The position numbers were made by a program, and so were the translations under genes. Source: an uncultured Clostridia bacterium (GTDB lineage Bacteria > Bacillota > Clostridia > TANB77 > CAG-508). From it: 38,481 nucleotides of DNA. The stretch spans positions 1 through 38,481 of the forward strand of contig CANRED010000011.1 of assembly GCA_947629555.1 (NCBI GenBank), read 5' to 3'. The notes below the pieces were generated by a model, which saw only the letters and a program-made list of their open reading frames with translations, did no database searches and was not told the DNA's origin. The stretch's first letter is position 1; the number at the start of each line of letters is the position of its first letter. This document shows, one piece after another, positions 9,101-16,654 of this stretch.

Positions 9101-10413
9101 TTGTCTATAACATTGTCCTTCATTTTTATGTATTTCATATCTTGCCCACCAATATCTACAATACTTGTAACATTTGGCATAAATTGTTTTGCTGCTGTAT
9201 AGTGTGCAATTGTTTCTATTTCACTTAAATCTATATTTAAAGCAGTTTGGACAAGTTTTTCACCATATCCTGTAATACCACTAAAGCGTACAACTGCTTT
9301 TTTTGGTAAAATAGAATATAATTCTTTTAACATTTTTATAACACTTTTCAAAGGATTTCCTTCGTTACTTCCATATATAGAGTGTAAAAGTTTTCCGTCT
9401 CTATCTATTAATACTAATTTAGTAGTAGTTGAACCTGCATCGATTCCAATAAAACAGTCACCTTCATAAGTGCTTAAGTCATTAGTTTCAACTTTTGCTT
9501 TTTCATGTCTTGCCTTAAATTTTGTGTATTCTTCTCCTGTAACAAATAATGGAGGAAGAGGTTCAGTTGTAGTATCAACAGAAACCCTTAAAACTTGTAT
9601 TTTACTTTTTAATTTCTCAACACTAATAGGTTTAGAATCTATTGAATCTAAAGCTGCACCTTTTGCTACTAAAAGATGAGCTTCTTCTGGAACTATTATT
9701 TCATCGTCTTTTAAATGTAATGTTTCAATAAATCTATTTCTAAGTTCTGGCAAGTAGCTTAAAGGTCCACCTAAGAATGCAACTTTTCCACGAATAGGTC
9801 TACCACAAGCAAGACCACTAATTGTTTGATTTACAACTGCTTGGAATATTGATGCTGCAATATCTTCTTTTCTTGCACCTTCGTTTAATAGAGGTTGTAT
9901 ATCTGTTTTTGCAAATACTCCGCAACGAGATGCGATAGGGTATATTGTATTATAATCTTTTGCAAGTTCATTTAAACCTGCTGTGTCAGTAGATAATAAT
10001 GAAGCCATTTGGTCTAAAAATGCTCCAGTACCACCAGCACAAGTTCCGTTCATACGTTGTTCGATAAATTTATCAAAATAAATTATTTTTGCATCTTCTC
10101 CACCAAGTTCAATAACTACATCGGTTTGAGGAATATATTTTTCAACAGAGCGTTTACAAGAAACTACTTCTTGAATGAATTTTAAATCTAAAAATTTAGC
10201 AGCAGACATTGCACCAGAACCAGTTAGGGCTATTGTAAATTGAGAGTCTGGATAATCACTTGCAAGTTTTTCTAAAACGCTACATACAGTATTTTTTGTA
10301 TCTGAAAAATGCCTTGTATAGTCTGTGTATATTGTATTTAATTCATCATCCATAACAACTATTTTTACTGTTGTAGAACCAACGTCTACACCTACATGAA
10401 GTTTATTTTCCAT
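6085..10413 (-). CDS. giant acyl-CoA dehydratase activase-like protein (BadF/HgdC type, duplicated)
   Basis: The protein has 1442 residues. The first ASKHA ATPase domain (about 1-270) has GVDVGSTTVK, GGEDAK and NGTCAGGTGAFLDQ. The second (about 315-600) has GIDAGSTTTK, DIGGQDMK and NEACSSGCGSF; the Cys between two Gly-rich turns is the usual 4Fe-4S ligand of 2-hydroxyacyl-CoA dehydratase activators. A four-Cys stretch (CGRCENNC...NRC, about 640-670) and a DUF2229-like part follow. The C-terminal third resembles dehydratase subunits (NDACYPS, QTGGGCRATNY). This architecture is common in Clostridia but its substrate is not established. No dehydratase alpha/beta genes lie nearby. The start follows TAAGGAG. 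There is no in-frame CGG codon in the whole gene. Confidence 0.88.
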   Translation of the reverse strand: MENKLHVGVDVGSTTVKIVVMDDELNTIYTDYTRHFSDTKNTVCSVLEKLASDYPDSQFTIALTGSGAMSAAKFLDLKFIQEVVSCKRSVEKYIPQTDVVIELGGEDAKIIYFDKFIEQRMNGTCAGGTGAFLDQMASLLSTDTAGLNELAKDYNTIYPIASRCGVFAKTDIQPLLNEGARKEDIAASIFQAVVNQTISGLACGRPIRGKVAFLGGPLSYLPELRNRFIETLHLKDDEIIVPEEAHLLVAKGAALDSIDSKPISVEKLKSKIQVLRVSVDTTTEPLPPLFVTGEEYTKFKARHEKAKVETNDLSTYEGDCFIGIDAGSTTTKLVLIDRDGKLLHSIYGSNEGNPLKSVIKMLKELYSILPKKAVVRFSGITGYGEKLVQTALNIDLSEIETIAHYTAAKQFMPNVTSIVDIGGQDMKYIKMKDNVIDNIMLNEACSSGCGSFIQTFASSLNISIEEFVNEALQSRRPAPLGSRCTVFMNSKIKQSQKEGYSVGDISAGLSYSVVKNAIQKVMKVRDVATLGDHIVVQGGTFYNDAVLRAFELTVGKDVIRPNIAGLMGAYGMALLSKEQYESNMDSEYTSTITTLEELDNINVKVTHVRCGRCENNCLLTVNAFSNGKKFISGNRCERGSGNVTENSNLPNMYKYKFERLFSYTPLEEKDAPRGTIGIPRVLNMYEDYPFWFTFLTNLGFRVVLSEKSNRKTYEKGMESMPSESVCYPAKLVHGHIISLINQGIKTIFYPCIPYSRKEYEKADNHYNCPIVISYSEVIKNNVEELKDIKFINPFLPLDTKNLVKKVLELDEFKCYNFTKKELTNAAIKAEEEYQKFRDDVHKKGEEILKYIEENNQKGIVLSGRPYHVDPEINHGIDTLITSLGLCVLSEDSIAHLAEVKRPIRVVDQWMFHARLYAAAEFVGKHKNLELVQLNSFGCGVDAVTTDQVEEILSSYDKMYTLIKIDEVNNLGAVRIRIRSLLASINKRLKEAPKPSACPGNYEQNKIIFTEEMRKDYTILIPQMIPVHFELLEASLLASGYKVKLLRECTPHTVETGLKYVNNDACYPSILVTGQMIEALESGQYDLNKTALIISQTGGGCRATNYIGFIRKALKDAGFPNVPVISFNLVGMEKMPGFKLSIPLMERVLKSVVYGDLLQKMLTKNRAYEVNKGETEKLFNEWIEKCKKLITKSTNKQFKQSIYDIVNDFEKIELDTSVKKPRVGIVGEVLIKYHPFGNNFVANLLENEGAEVILPDFMGFVKFMATHKTTFNQLLNTNKTSSKIAKIAIKLFDILEKDVRIAISNSKKGYLPPCDIWDLEEKVKDVLSIGNQTGEGWFLTAEMIEYIENDIPNIVCVQPFACLPNHVVGKGVIKTIRQMFPDANIAPIDYDPGASEANQTNRIKLLMTVAKDNLKQKENSLKAIESENIENKENTEENKKIGV

Positions 10414-10668
10414 ACTAAAATCTCCTTAGAAAATGATATATTATTAGGGAACAAAAAAATCCCTTTATATTAAATTTGAAATTACCCATATTTTATAATG
10501 AAAATGCGGTTTTGTCAAATGAAAATAATGGTATAAAGGTGTTTAAGTAAACCTTAAAAGCTTACGGGAGTATGATAATTAAGAGCTTATAACATTCTGG
10601 TTTTATTCGACAAAAAAAGACATGTAACTTGTAGTGTGAATGTTAAAATAAATATTTATTAAAAATAG

Positions 10669-10697
10669 TTGTAAAATAAATACTTTTATGGTATATT
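10669..10697 (+). promoter_or_regulatory. promoter for murA
   Basis: TTGTAA (10669-10674) and TATATT (10692-10697) are separated by 17 bases. The 10414-10668 part of the gap shows nothing else I can support except AT-rich leader sequence for the divergent activase gene. Confidence 0.55.
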
Positions 10698-10750
10698 TTA
10701 CACGATAGAATGAATAATTATGTTAAAATTCACATTTGGGGGTAATTTTA

Positions 10751-12010
10751 TTGGAAAAATTAGTTATTACAGGTGGAACTCCTTTAAAAGGTGAGGTTAC
10801 TATTAGTGGTGCTAAAAACGCTGCTGTAGCAATACTACCTGCAACATTGTTAATAAATGGTACATGCACAATTGAAAATTTACCCAATATTAATGATGTA
10901 AAATTATATTGTGAGATATTAGAAAAAATAGGTGCCAAAATTACATGGATTACAAGAAATGAAATTAAAATAGATACGACAAATGTTTGTTGTACAAAAG
11001 CACCATTGGATATAACAAGAAAATTTAGAGCATCATATTATTTAATTGGATCTATGCTTGGTAGATGTAAAGATGTACAAGTTAGTTTACCAGGAGGATG
11101 TAATTTAGGTGCGCGACCAATAGATCAACATATTAAAGGCTTTGAAGCCTTAGGCGCTAATGTAGTAGTTAATCAAGGTAATATTACAGCAACAGCTAAA
11201 AAACTTACTGGAACTTCTATATACATGGATGTTGTTTCTGTTGGAGCAACAATTAATGTAATGCTTGCAAGTGTATTAGCTGAAGGTACAACAATAATTG
11301 ATAATGCAGCAAAAGAACCACATATAGTTGACGTAGCAAACTTTTTAAATACAATGGGTGCAGACATTAGAGGAGCAGGAACAGATATGATAAAAATTAA
11401 TGGTGTAAAGGAATTAAGAGGTGGAGCAAGTTACTCTATAGTTCCAGACCAAATTGAAGCAGGTACATTTATGCTTTCTGCAATGGCAACAAAGGGAGAT
11501 ATTACAATAAAAAATTGTATAACAAAGCACTTAGAGTCTGTTACGGCTAAGATAATAGAAATGGGCGGATTAGTAGAAGAAGATGGAGATACTATAAGAG
11601 TAAAATGTACCAAAAGGCCTAATAGAGCAAATATTAAAACATTGCCATATCCAGGATTCCCTACAGATTTACAGCCACAGATAGGAGTTGTATTATCACT
11701 TGCAGATGGTACAAGCACAATAAATGAAAGTATTTGGGAATCAAGATTCCAATATACTCAAGAATTAGTGAAAATGGGTGCTAAAATTACAGCCCAAGGT
11801 AAATCAGCATTTTTTGAAGGAGTAAAAAGCCTTTCTGGTGCTCCTGTTTGCTCAACAGATTTACGTGCTGGTGCAGCACTTATAATAGCTGGAATTGCGG
11901 CAAATGGAAAAACAGAGGTGTATAACATAGAACACATTGATAGAGGTTATGAAGATATAGAAGGTAAATTTAGAAAATTAGGTGCAAAAATCGAAAGAGT
12001 AAATGAATAA
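10751..12010 (+). CDS. murA: UDP-N-acetylglucosamine 1-carboxyvinyltransferase
   Basis: MurA transfers enolpyruvate from PEP to UDP-GlcNAc, the first committed step of peptidoglycan synthesis, in the cytoplasm. The 419 residues match family length. KNAAVAILPA near the N-terminus, PGGCNLGARPID around the catalytic Cys117 (target of fosfomycin in this family), and the C-terminal IDRGYEDIEGKFRKLGA are characteristic. I chose TTG at 10751 because GGGGGT (10738-10743) lies seven bases upstream. The longer frame from 10736 begins inside that ribosome binding site. It is followed after 16 bases by the WalJ-type gene. Confidence 0.95.
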   Translation: MEKLVITGGTPLKGEVTISGAKNAAVAILPATLLINGTCTIENLPNINDVKLYCEILEKIGAKITWITRNEIKIDTTNVCCTKAPLDITRKFRASYYLIGSMLGRCKDVQVSLPGGCNLGARPIDQHIKGFEALGANVVVNQGNITATAKKLTGTSIYMDVVSVGATINVMLASVLAEGTTIIDNAAKEPHIVDVANFLNTMGADIRGAGTDMIKINGVKELRGGASYSIVPDQIEAGTFMLSAMATKGDITIKNCITKHLESVTAKIIEMGGLVEEDGDTIRVKCTKRPNRANIKTLPYPGFPTDLQPQIGVVLSLADGTSTINESIWESRFQYTQELVKMGAKITAQGKSAFFEGVKSLSGAPVCSTDLRAGAALIIAGIAANGKTEVYNIEHIDRGYEDIEGKFRKLGAKIERVNE

Positions 12011-12026
12011 TTAATAGGAGATACTT

Positions 12027-12818
12027 ATGCTAAAATTTTGTAGTTTATATAGTGGTAGTAGCGGAAATAGTTTATTAATAAAAAATGATAACACCTGCAT
12101 TCTTGTTGATGCAGGTGTTAGTGGTATAAAAATTATAGATGCTTTAAAATCTATAAATATCAGCATTAATGATATTAATGCCATACTTGTTACGCATGAG
12201 CATTCTGATCATATAAAAAGTATTGGAACTTTATCTAAAAAATATAATATACCAGTATTTGCAAATGCTGAAACATGGAATGCTATGCCAGAAGAGGCAA
12301 AAAAGGTTCCTTCAGAATGTAAAAAAACTTTTACAATAGACAATAAATTTTCTATTGGTTCTTTAGAGATATTACCTTTTAGTATACCTCATGATGCAGC
12401 AAATCCATGTGGATTTAACATTTTTGGGTCAAACAAAAAAATAAGTATTGCAACAGATGTAGGACATATTACTTCTTCTATTTTTACAAATTTGCAAAAT
12501 AGCTCTTTTGTGCTTTTGGAATCAAATTATGACCCAGAAATATTACAATATTCTTCTTATCCATATCAATTAAAAAGAAGAATTGCAGGACCAAATGGAC
12601 ATCTTCCAAATAAAGAAGCGGGAGATACTATTTCTAAACTAATTGAATCTGGTTTAAAAACTGTTATGTTAGGTCATTTAAGTAAAGAAAATAATTTTCC
12701 AGAACTTGCGCAACAAACAGTTATAGAAGAACTAGTTTCTAATAATTATAATGAAAACTCTGTAAACTTATATGTTGCATCTAGATTTAAACCTAGTGAT
12801 TTTTTAGATGTTGTATAA
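12027..12818 (+). CDS. metallo-beta-lactamase fold hydrolase, WalJ/YycJ type
   Basis: The protein has 263 residues. It opens with CSLYSGSSGNS and has the metal-binding HEHSDH (57-62), then PHDA, and a later GHLSKENN that supplies further metal ligands. This matches YycJ/WalJ, a 5'-to-3' exonuclease-like member of the MBL family implicated in mismatch repair and wall homeostasis in Firmicutes. It usually sits beside walRK, but here it follows murA and is probably cotranscribed with it. The start follows AATAGGAG. Confidence 0.85.
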   Translation: MLKFCSLYSGSSGNSLLIKNDNTCILVDAGVSGIKIIDALKSINISINDINAILVTHEHSDHIKSIGTLSKKYNIPVFANAETWNAMPEEAKKVPSECKKTFTIDNKFSIGSLEILPFSIPHDAANPCGFNIFGSNKKISIATDVGHITSSIFTNLQNSSFVLLESNYDPEILQYSSYPYQLKRRIAGPNGHLPNKEAGDTISKLIESGLKTVMLGHLSKENNFPELAQQTVIEELVSNNYNENSVNLYVASRFKPSDFLDVV

Positions 12819-12827
12819 TTTATTGGG

Positions 12828-12893
12828 GGCTGTAGAGGAAATTAAATCTTAAAAGGGGCCTTACTTCTTTTTAAGATAAACTCCTCTACAAGA
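12828..12893. terminator. long imperfect hairpin between convergent genes
   Basis: TGTAGAGGA...ATCTTAAAA pairs with TTTTAAGAT...TCCTCTACA over roughly 60 bases, between the WalJ-type gene and a minus-strand small ORF. There is no clean T-run, so terminator function is likely but not certain. Confidence 0.5.
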
Positions 12894-12909
12894 TTAATGT
12901 CTTTTAATA

Positions 12910-13008
12910 TTATGAAATTCTTTTTACGATTTTTTCTGAAAATTTTTTGATAACAATTTTTTTAACTGGAAAATAAATGATAAAAAATAAAAAAAATTTA
13001 AAAATCAT
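12910..13008 (-). CDS. possible 32-residue hydrophobic/basic peptide
   Basis: A small frame with TTAGGAGA six bases before ATG. The peptide has a Phe/Ile-rich first half and a Lys/Arg-rich second half with a Pro between, which resembles a membrane-active peptide. Its leader contains a copy of the dispersed hairpin repeat. No family recognised; it could be chance in AT-rich DNA. Confidence 0.35.
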   Translation of the reverse strand: MIFKFFLFFIIYFPVKKIVIKKFSEKIVKRIS

Positions 13009-13040
13009 CTTGTCTCCTAAATTGAATTTGAATTAAAAAA

Positions 13041-13092
13041 GTGGCTTCGCCATGCGGGTCGATGTGGGCATCGACCCCTACGTTTGCATCGA
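13041..13092 (-). repeat. dispersed GTAGGGG hairpin repeat, copy 7 (extended form)
   Basis: On the minus strand: GATGCAAACGTAGGGGTCGATG, a short loop, CATCGACCCGCATGG, then CGAAGCCAC. The flanks match the two copies inside the radical SAM gene, showing that the mobile unit is about 60 bases and not just the hairpin. Confidence 0.75.
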
Positions 13093-13172
13093 TTTCTCCT
13101 ATGCAATAAAATAATTAATTGATTTAATATAAATTATATTATTATATTCTTTATTGGTTGTCAATAAAAATA

Positions 13173-13701
13173 TTACGACAAAAACTGCCAAAATACTACA
13201 GCAACTAACATTCCAACAATATCTCCTATTAGTGCGGCTTTTAAAATTCCTCTGGTTTTTTTTATGCTTATAACGCTAGTGTATACTGCAATGGTATATA
13301 AGGTGGTTTCTGTAGAGCCCATTATTGTAGAAATTATCATTCCAATTTGACTATCAACGCCATAGGTTTTCATTATATCTATTCCTACGGCCATAGAGGC
13401 ACTACCGAGATATTGGTCTTAACATGGCAAGTGGCATAATTTCGCTAGGAATTTTTAAAATGTTTAAAATTGGAGATATTAAATTAACAATTAAATCTAA
13501 TATTCCAGAAACTCTTAAAGCACTAATTGCCATAAATAATCCTATTAATGTTGGAAATATATTAATAACTATTTCAATTCCTTCTTTTGCACCTTTTACG
13601 AAAATATCAAATGTTTTTTGCTTTTCCATAACTCCACAGGTTATTATTAAAAGTATAACTAGAGGAATTGATACCATAGATAAATAATTTAGTAATATCA
13701 T
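13173..13701 (-). CDS. spmB: spore maturation protein B, read through one CGGT site
   Basis: SpmB is an integral membrane protein needed for spore core dehydration. Zero-frame reading stops after about 98 residues at CGG TAG. Reading CGGT (13407-13404) as Gly99 gives a continuous 175-residue protein (family about 178) with the expected nucleoside-transporter-gate-type helices: ...MLRPIS-G-SASMAVGIDIMKTYG. The gene starts two bases after the spmA stop codon, a spacing that only exists if spmA is also read through its CGGT site. If the extra C is a sequencing error the gene is simply intact. If neither applies it is a pseudogene. Confidence 0.85.
13404..13407 (-). other. CGGN glycine site in spmB (CGGT)
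   Basis: Reading: ATA TCT CGGT AGT GCC. The next zero-frame codon after CGG is TAG. Family alignment expects Ser-Gly-Ser-Ala here. Confidence 0.85.
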
Positions 13702-13703
13702 TT

Positions 13704-14289
13704 CTACTTATCCCTTCTTTTTTTCATTATAATTTTTGCAGATAATGTTGCTGCTAAAAATGCACATATTGTTGCAATCCATACTGCTACAATCATTCCT
13801 GTGGGATTCGTAGAACCGAAGAGAACTACGTATTGCAATTACTGTTGTTGGTATAATTTGCAATGATGCAGTATTTATAACAATAAACATAAACATTTCA
13901 TTAGATAAAGTATCTTTTTTTGAGTTCTTATTTTGCAATGATTTCATTGCTTTTAATCCCAGAGGTGTAGCTGCATTGCCTAATCCCATAATGTTTGCAA
14001 CCATGTTCATTGATATTTCTGTGTACACTTCTTCTTCCTTTTTTAAAGTTGGAAATAGCCTTTTCATAATAGGGCTAATTATTTTTTTTAATGCACAAAT
14101 TATTTTTGTATTAGAAGCTATTTGCATTATTCCATTCCACAAGCATATTGTACCAAATAGTGTTATGCATAAATCTACAGCATCTTTTGCAGATGTAAAT
14201 ATTGCATCATTAATTTGTGAAACTCTTCCTGAAAAAATGCCATAAACAAATGAGATAATAATAAAAATAGGCCATAAGGTATTTAACAT
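13704..14289 (-). CDS. spmA: spore maturation protein A, read through one CGGT site
   Basis: SpmA works with SpmB at the spore membrane. The N-terminal part (MLNTLWPIF..., GLGNAATPLGLKAM) is typical. After residue 157 the zero frame turns into non-homologous sequence. Taking CGGT (13818-13815) as Gly158 gives SSL-G-STNPTGMIVAVWIA, the conserved end of the family, and a 194-residue protein (family about 196). Its stop TAG then falls at 13706-13704, two bases before the spmB ATG, the usual translationally coupled arrangement. Start ATG follows TAGGAGA. Operon order is spoIIR-spmA-spmB. Confidence 0.87.
13815..13818 (-). other. CGGN glycine site in spmA (CGGT)
   Basis: Reading: TCT CTT CGGT TCT ACG AAT. 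Restores the conserved Leu-Gly-Ser-Thr-Asn-Pro end of SpmA. Confidence 0.85.
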
Positions 14290-14352
14290 ATTAATTCTCC
14301 TAAATTAAATATATTAAATCTTATGAGCCTATTTTATAAATATGCTTTTATA

Positions 14353-14988
14353 TTATTTACTAGCTACTAGTCCCCAATTTTGAAACATTTCAACAATTTT
14401 AAATTTAAATTTTACGGGTTTATTTGCACCAGTAATTAAGTCAAATTCTTCATCAGAAACATCACTTTTTAGAGTTTCTTTAGATTCATCTGGAACAATA
14501 CCAGAGGTTACATCTATGAAACATAGAGGAGGAAACATTACACACCACCAGTTTTGACCTTGCGCATTGCCTATTTCGATTCTTAAGGCATCATAAAATC
14601 CTGCAGGAAAAGAGACGTCTCCATATGTTTTAGTTGGAAATTTATAATTTCCAATGGATACATTAACATTATAGCTAAATCCATTTTCTAAAACGGTATT
14701 TTGTGCAACTTGTTTTATATTATCTAAATTATCTAATGCAATTTGAATATAGTTTTCTTTAGAAATACCACTTTCACAAATTGTTTGCATATATTCAATT
14801 ACTTTATCTCTTACTATATATTTTAAATTTTGATCAGCTTCTGAATCGCTATTTGCAATTACATGCAACCTAAATACACTATCTGCTAAATGTGTAGAAA
14901 TATTTGTGGCATAAGATAGGGCAGATGTGAATATAAATAATAATAGCAGAAATATTATTAATGTAAAACGATTAAAAATTTTTTTCAT
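14353..14988 (-). CDS. spoIIR: stage II sporulation protein R
   Basis: The 211-residue protein has a signal/anchor helix (about 8-28). RLHVIANSDSEADQNLKYIVRD is the SpoIIR hallmark, followed by YGDVSFPAG and a Trp-Trp/Cys segment (NWWCVMFPPLCF). SpoIIR is made in the forespore under sigma-F and signals SpoIIGA to process pro-sigma-E in the mother cell. I chose ATG at 14988, because the longer frame's TTG at 15000 is part of the TTGGAGG ribosome binding site. It is upstream of spmA-spmB, grouping forespore signalling with spore maturation. Confidence 0.93.
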   Translation of the reverse strand: MKKIFNRFTLIIFLLLLFIFTSALSYATNISTHLADSVFRLHVIANSDSEADQNLKYIVRDKVIEYMQTICESGISKENYIQIALDNLDNIKQVAQNTVLENGFSYNVNVSIGNYKFPTKTYGDVSFPAGFYDALRIEIGNAQGQNWWCVMFPPLCFIDVTSGIVPDESKETLKSDVSDEEFDLITGANKPVKFKFKIVEMFQNWGLVASK

Positions 14989-15166
14989 AAAAACCTCCAA
15001 GTAATCTATTTAACTCCTAAATAAAGAAATATGTATTTTCACATTTTTGTACCAATACTGTTAAAATATTTCTTTATAAAAAGTATTAACCAAATTTTAA
15101 AAAATATACATTGTGAAATATGTCGAATTAATGAATATGATTATTTGTAATATTTCTGTAATAATA

Positions 15167-15195
15167 TTGACACATTTGAAACAAAATGGTAAAAT
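15167..15195 (+). promoter_or_regulatory. sigma-A promoter for the 171-residue protein gene
   Basis: TTGACA (15167-15172), 17-base spacer, TAAAAT (15190-15195). It gives a leader of about 30 bases before an AAGGAGG ribosome binding site. Confidence 0.75.
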
Positions 15196-15231
15196 TTACC
15201 AGTAACGAAAAAATATAAGGAGGCTGTAAGA

Positions 15232-15747
15232 ATGTACGAACAGCAAAATGTTAAAAAAGCATGTAGTTTTTGTGTAAGTGATTTACACTTAATAACTATG
15301 TTACTTCCACATTTGAATAAAAAAGTAAAGGAGAAAGAAAAATTTATAACAATATTAGAAAAAGATTTAACTGAACAAGTAAAATTAGTTTTAGAAAAAT
15401 TAGTATTAAATAATAAAGATAAAGAAGATTTACTAAATATAAATTGGAATAATAAATCAATATTTAAATTCGAATTAATACAAAAAGAAATTAATGAAGT
15501 ATGTGAAGACAATGATAAATTAAATATAATTGTAAATGGTACAAAAGAATACATAGAAAAAGTAAATAAAGTATTAGATAATAATATAATAAATCATAAA
15601 GTAGAAATAATAAACTGTTATGATATAACTAAATTAGATGATGACATAAAATACATATTAAGAACACACGATATAATTCTTAATACGTCAGGAGAAAAAG
15701 AAATATCAGAAGTATTTGAAGGATATGAAAAAAGGAAATATGCATAA
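15232..15747 (+). CDS. unknown soluble protein with N-terminal CSFC
   Basis: I do not recognise this 171-residue protein by name. It is charged and soluble, without signal or membrane segments. The N-terminus has a Cys-Ser-Phe-Cys pair followed by HLITMLLPHLNKK. A Lys/Glu-rich middle, predicted mainly helical, precedes a C-terminal part with alternating Ile/Val and Asp that could form a small alpha/beta unit (LNIIVNGTKEYIEKVNKVL; VEIINCYDI). The promoter and AAGGAGG are strong, so the gene is likely expressed. It diverges from spoIIR, but nothing ties it to sporulation. Confidence 0.75.
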   Translation: MYEQQNVKKACSFCVSDLHLITMLLPHLNKKVKEKEKFITILEKDLTEQVKLVLEKLVLNNKDKEDLLNINWNNKSIFKFELIQKEINEVCEDNDKLNIIVNGTKEYIEKVNKVLDNNIINHKVEIINCYDITKLDDDIKYILRTHDIILNTSGEKEISEVFEGYEKRKYA

Positions 15748-15778
15748 AAAACAACATATTATAAGATTTATTGCATCT

Positions 15779-15820
15779 GTAAGGAACGACACCCTCGTCG
15801 TTCCGTGCTTCAAAGGCATG
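15779..15820 (+). repeat. dispersed GTAAGGAACGAC hairpin repeat, copy 8
   Basis: GGAACGAC pairs with GTCGTTCC; it ends GTGCTTCAAAGGCATG, matching the tail GTGCTCCAAAGG of copy 3. Confidence 0.75.
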
Positions 15821-15860
15821 CTATAAATATAAAAATGTATAATTAAATGAATTGCAAAAT

Positions 15861-15893
15861 GTAGGGGTCGCTTAGTTCAAGCGACCTGTTCCG
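15861..15893 (+). repeat. dispersed GTAGGGGTCG hairpin repeat, copy 9
   Basis: GGTCGCTT pairs with AAGCGACC around AGTTC. The arms are different from other copies yet fully complementary. Confidence 0.75.
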
Positions 15894-15904
15894 TTTAAAA
15901 TACC

Positions 15905-16465
15905 TTATTTATTCATTAATAAATAATTTCTAGCTAAAATTGTATCTGTATGAATTGGCTTATTTTTTTCTATACAATCTTTAATTATAAAATTAAGTAT
16001 AAACAATATACATTCATCTAAATTAGTAAAAGCTAAATTTCTTGTATATTCAGAATCAGGATAATTCCTATCTATTCCTATTGCATCAGAAACAAATAAA
16101 ATTTTAGATAACATGTCCATATTTTCTCCACCTGTTGTATGTAAAGAAACTGCTTTACACATTGTATCTGTAAATCCAAATTGTTTCTTGCAAATATCTG
16201 CACCTATTTTTGCATGTAGTAGCGAAGGCATAGATATTTCAACAGTATTAATAGAAATATTATTTTCTTTTGCATATTTGATTTTTTCATCAGAAGGAAG
16301 TTCTTTTGCTATATCATGAGCAAGTCCAACATATTTAGCTTCATCAACATTAACACCATAGTGTAATGCTAATTTTTCACACATTTCCATTACGCAAATA
16401 CTATGATAAAAGCGTTTTTCAGATAATGTATTTTGTAAAATATCTTTAATTCTTTCTAATTCCAT
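15905..16465 (-). CDS. yqeK: HD-domain Ap4A hydrolase, YqeK type
   Basis: The protein has 186 residues. RFYHSICVMEMCEKLA, GLAHDIAKELP (His-Asp pair) and LLHAKIGAD follow the YqeK pattern of a symmetric bis(5'-nucleosyl)-tetraphosphatase of the HD superfamily. It would cleave the alarmone-like dinucleotide Ap4A to two ADP. In most Firmicutes yqeK lies with nadD and rsfS; here it stands alone downstream of ddl. I chose ATG at 16465, preceded by TGGAGGA. The longer frame has no such site. Confidence 0.85.
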   Translation of the reverse strand: MELERIKDILQNTLSEKRFYHSICVMEMCEKLALHYGVNVDEAKYVGLAHDIAKELPSDEKIKYAKENNISINTVEISMPSLLHAKIGADICKKQFGFTDTMCKAVSLHTTGGENMDMLSKILFVSDAIGIDRNYPDSEYTRNLAFTNLDECILFILNFIIKDCIEKNKPIHTDTILARNYLLMNK

Positions 16466-16500
16466 AACATCCTCCAATAAATTATGTATTAAAATTGCTA

Positions 16501-16645
16501 CAACCAATGATAATAATATTTTTTGTTCCGTTCTCCAAGGCGTTTGAGATACAAACTATTCAAACTTTAGCGACACACTCTACTTGGATTAAAGACATAA
16601 CGACTCATAAGTCGAACTCGCAAAAAATATTATTATTATTGGTTG
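16501..16645. repeat. 145-base inverted-repeat element 1
   Basis: A 25-base arm (16501-16525) is repeated inverted at 16621-16645 with one mismatch. The 95-base interior is less AT-rich and contains its own small hairpin (CGACT/AGTCG). It lies between yqeK and ddl. No reading frame is evident. It could be a small non-autonomous element or a structured mRNA spacer. Confidence 0.65.
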
Positions 16646-16654
16646 TTTAAAATA

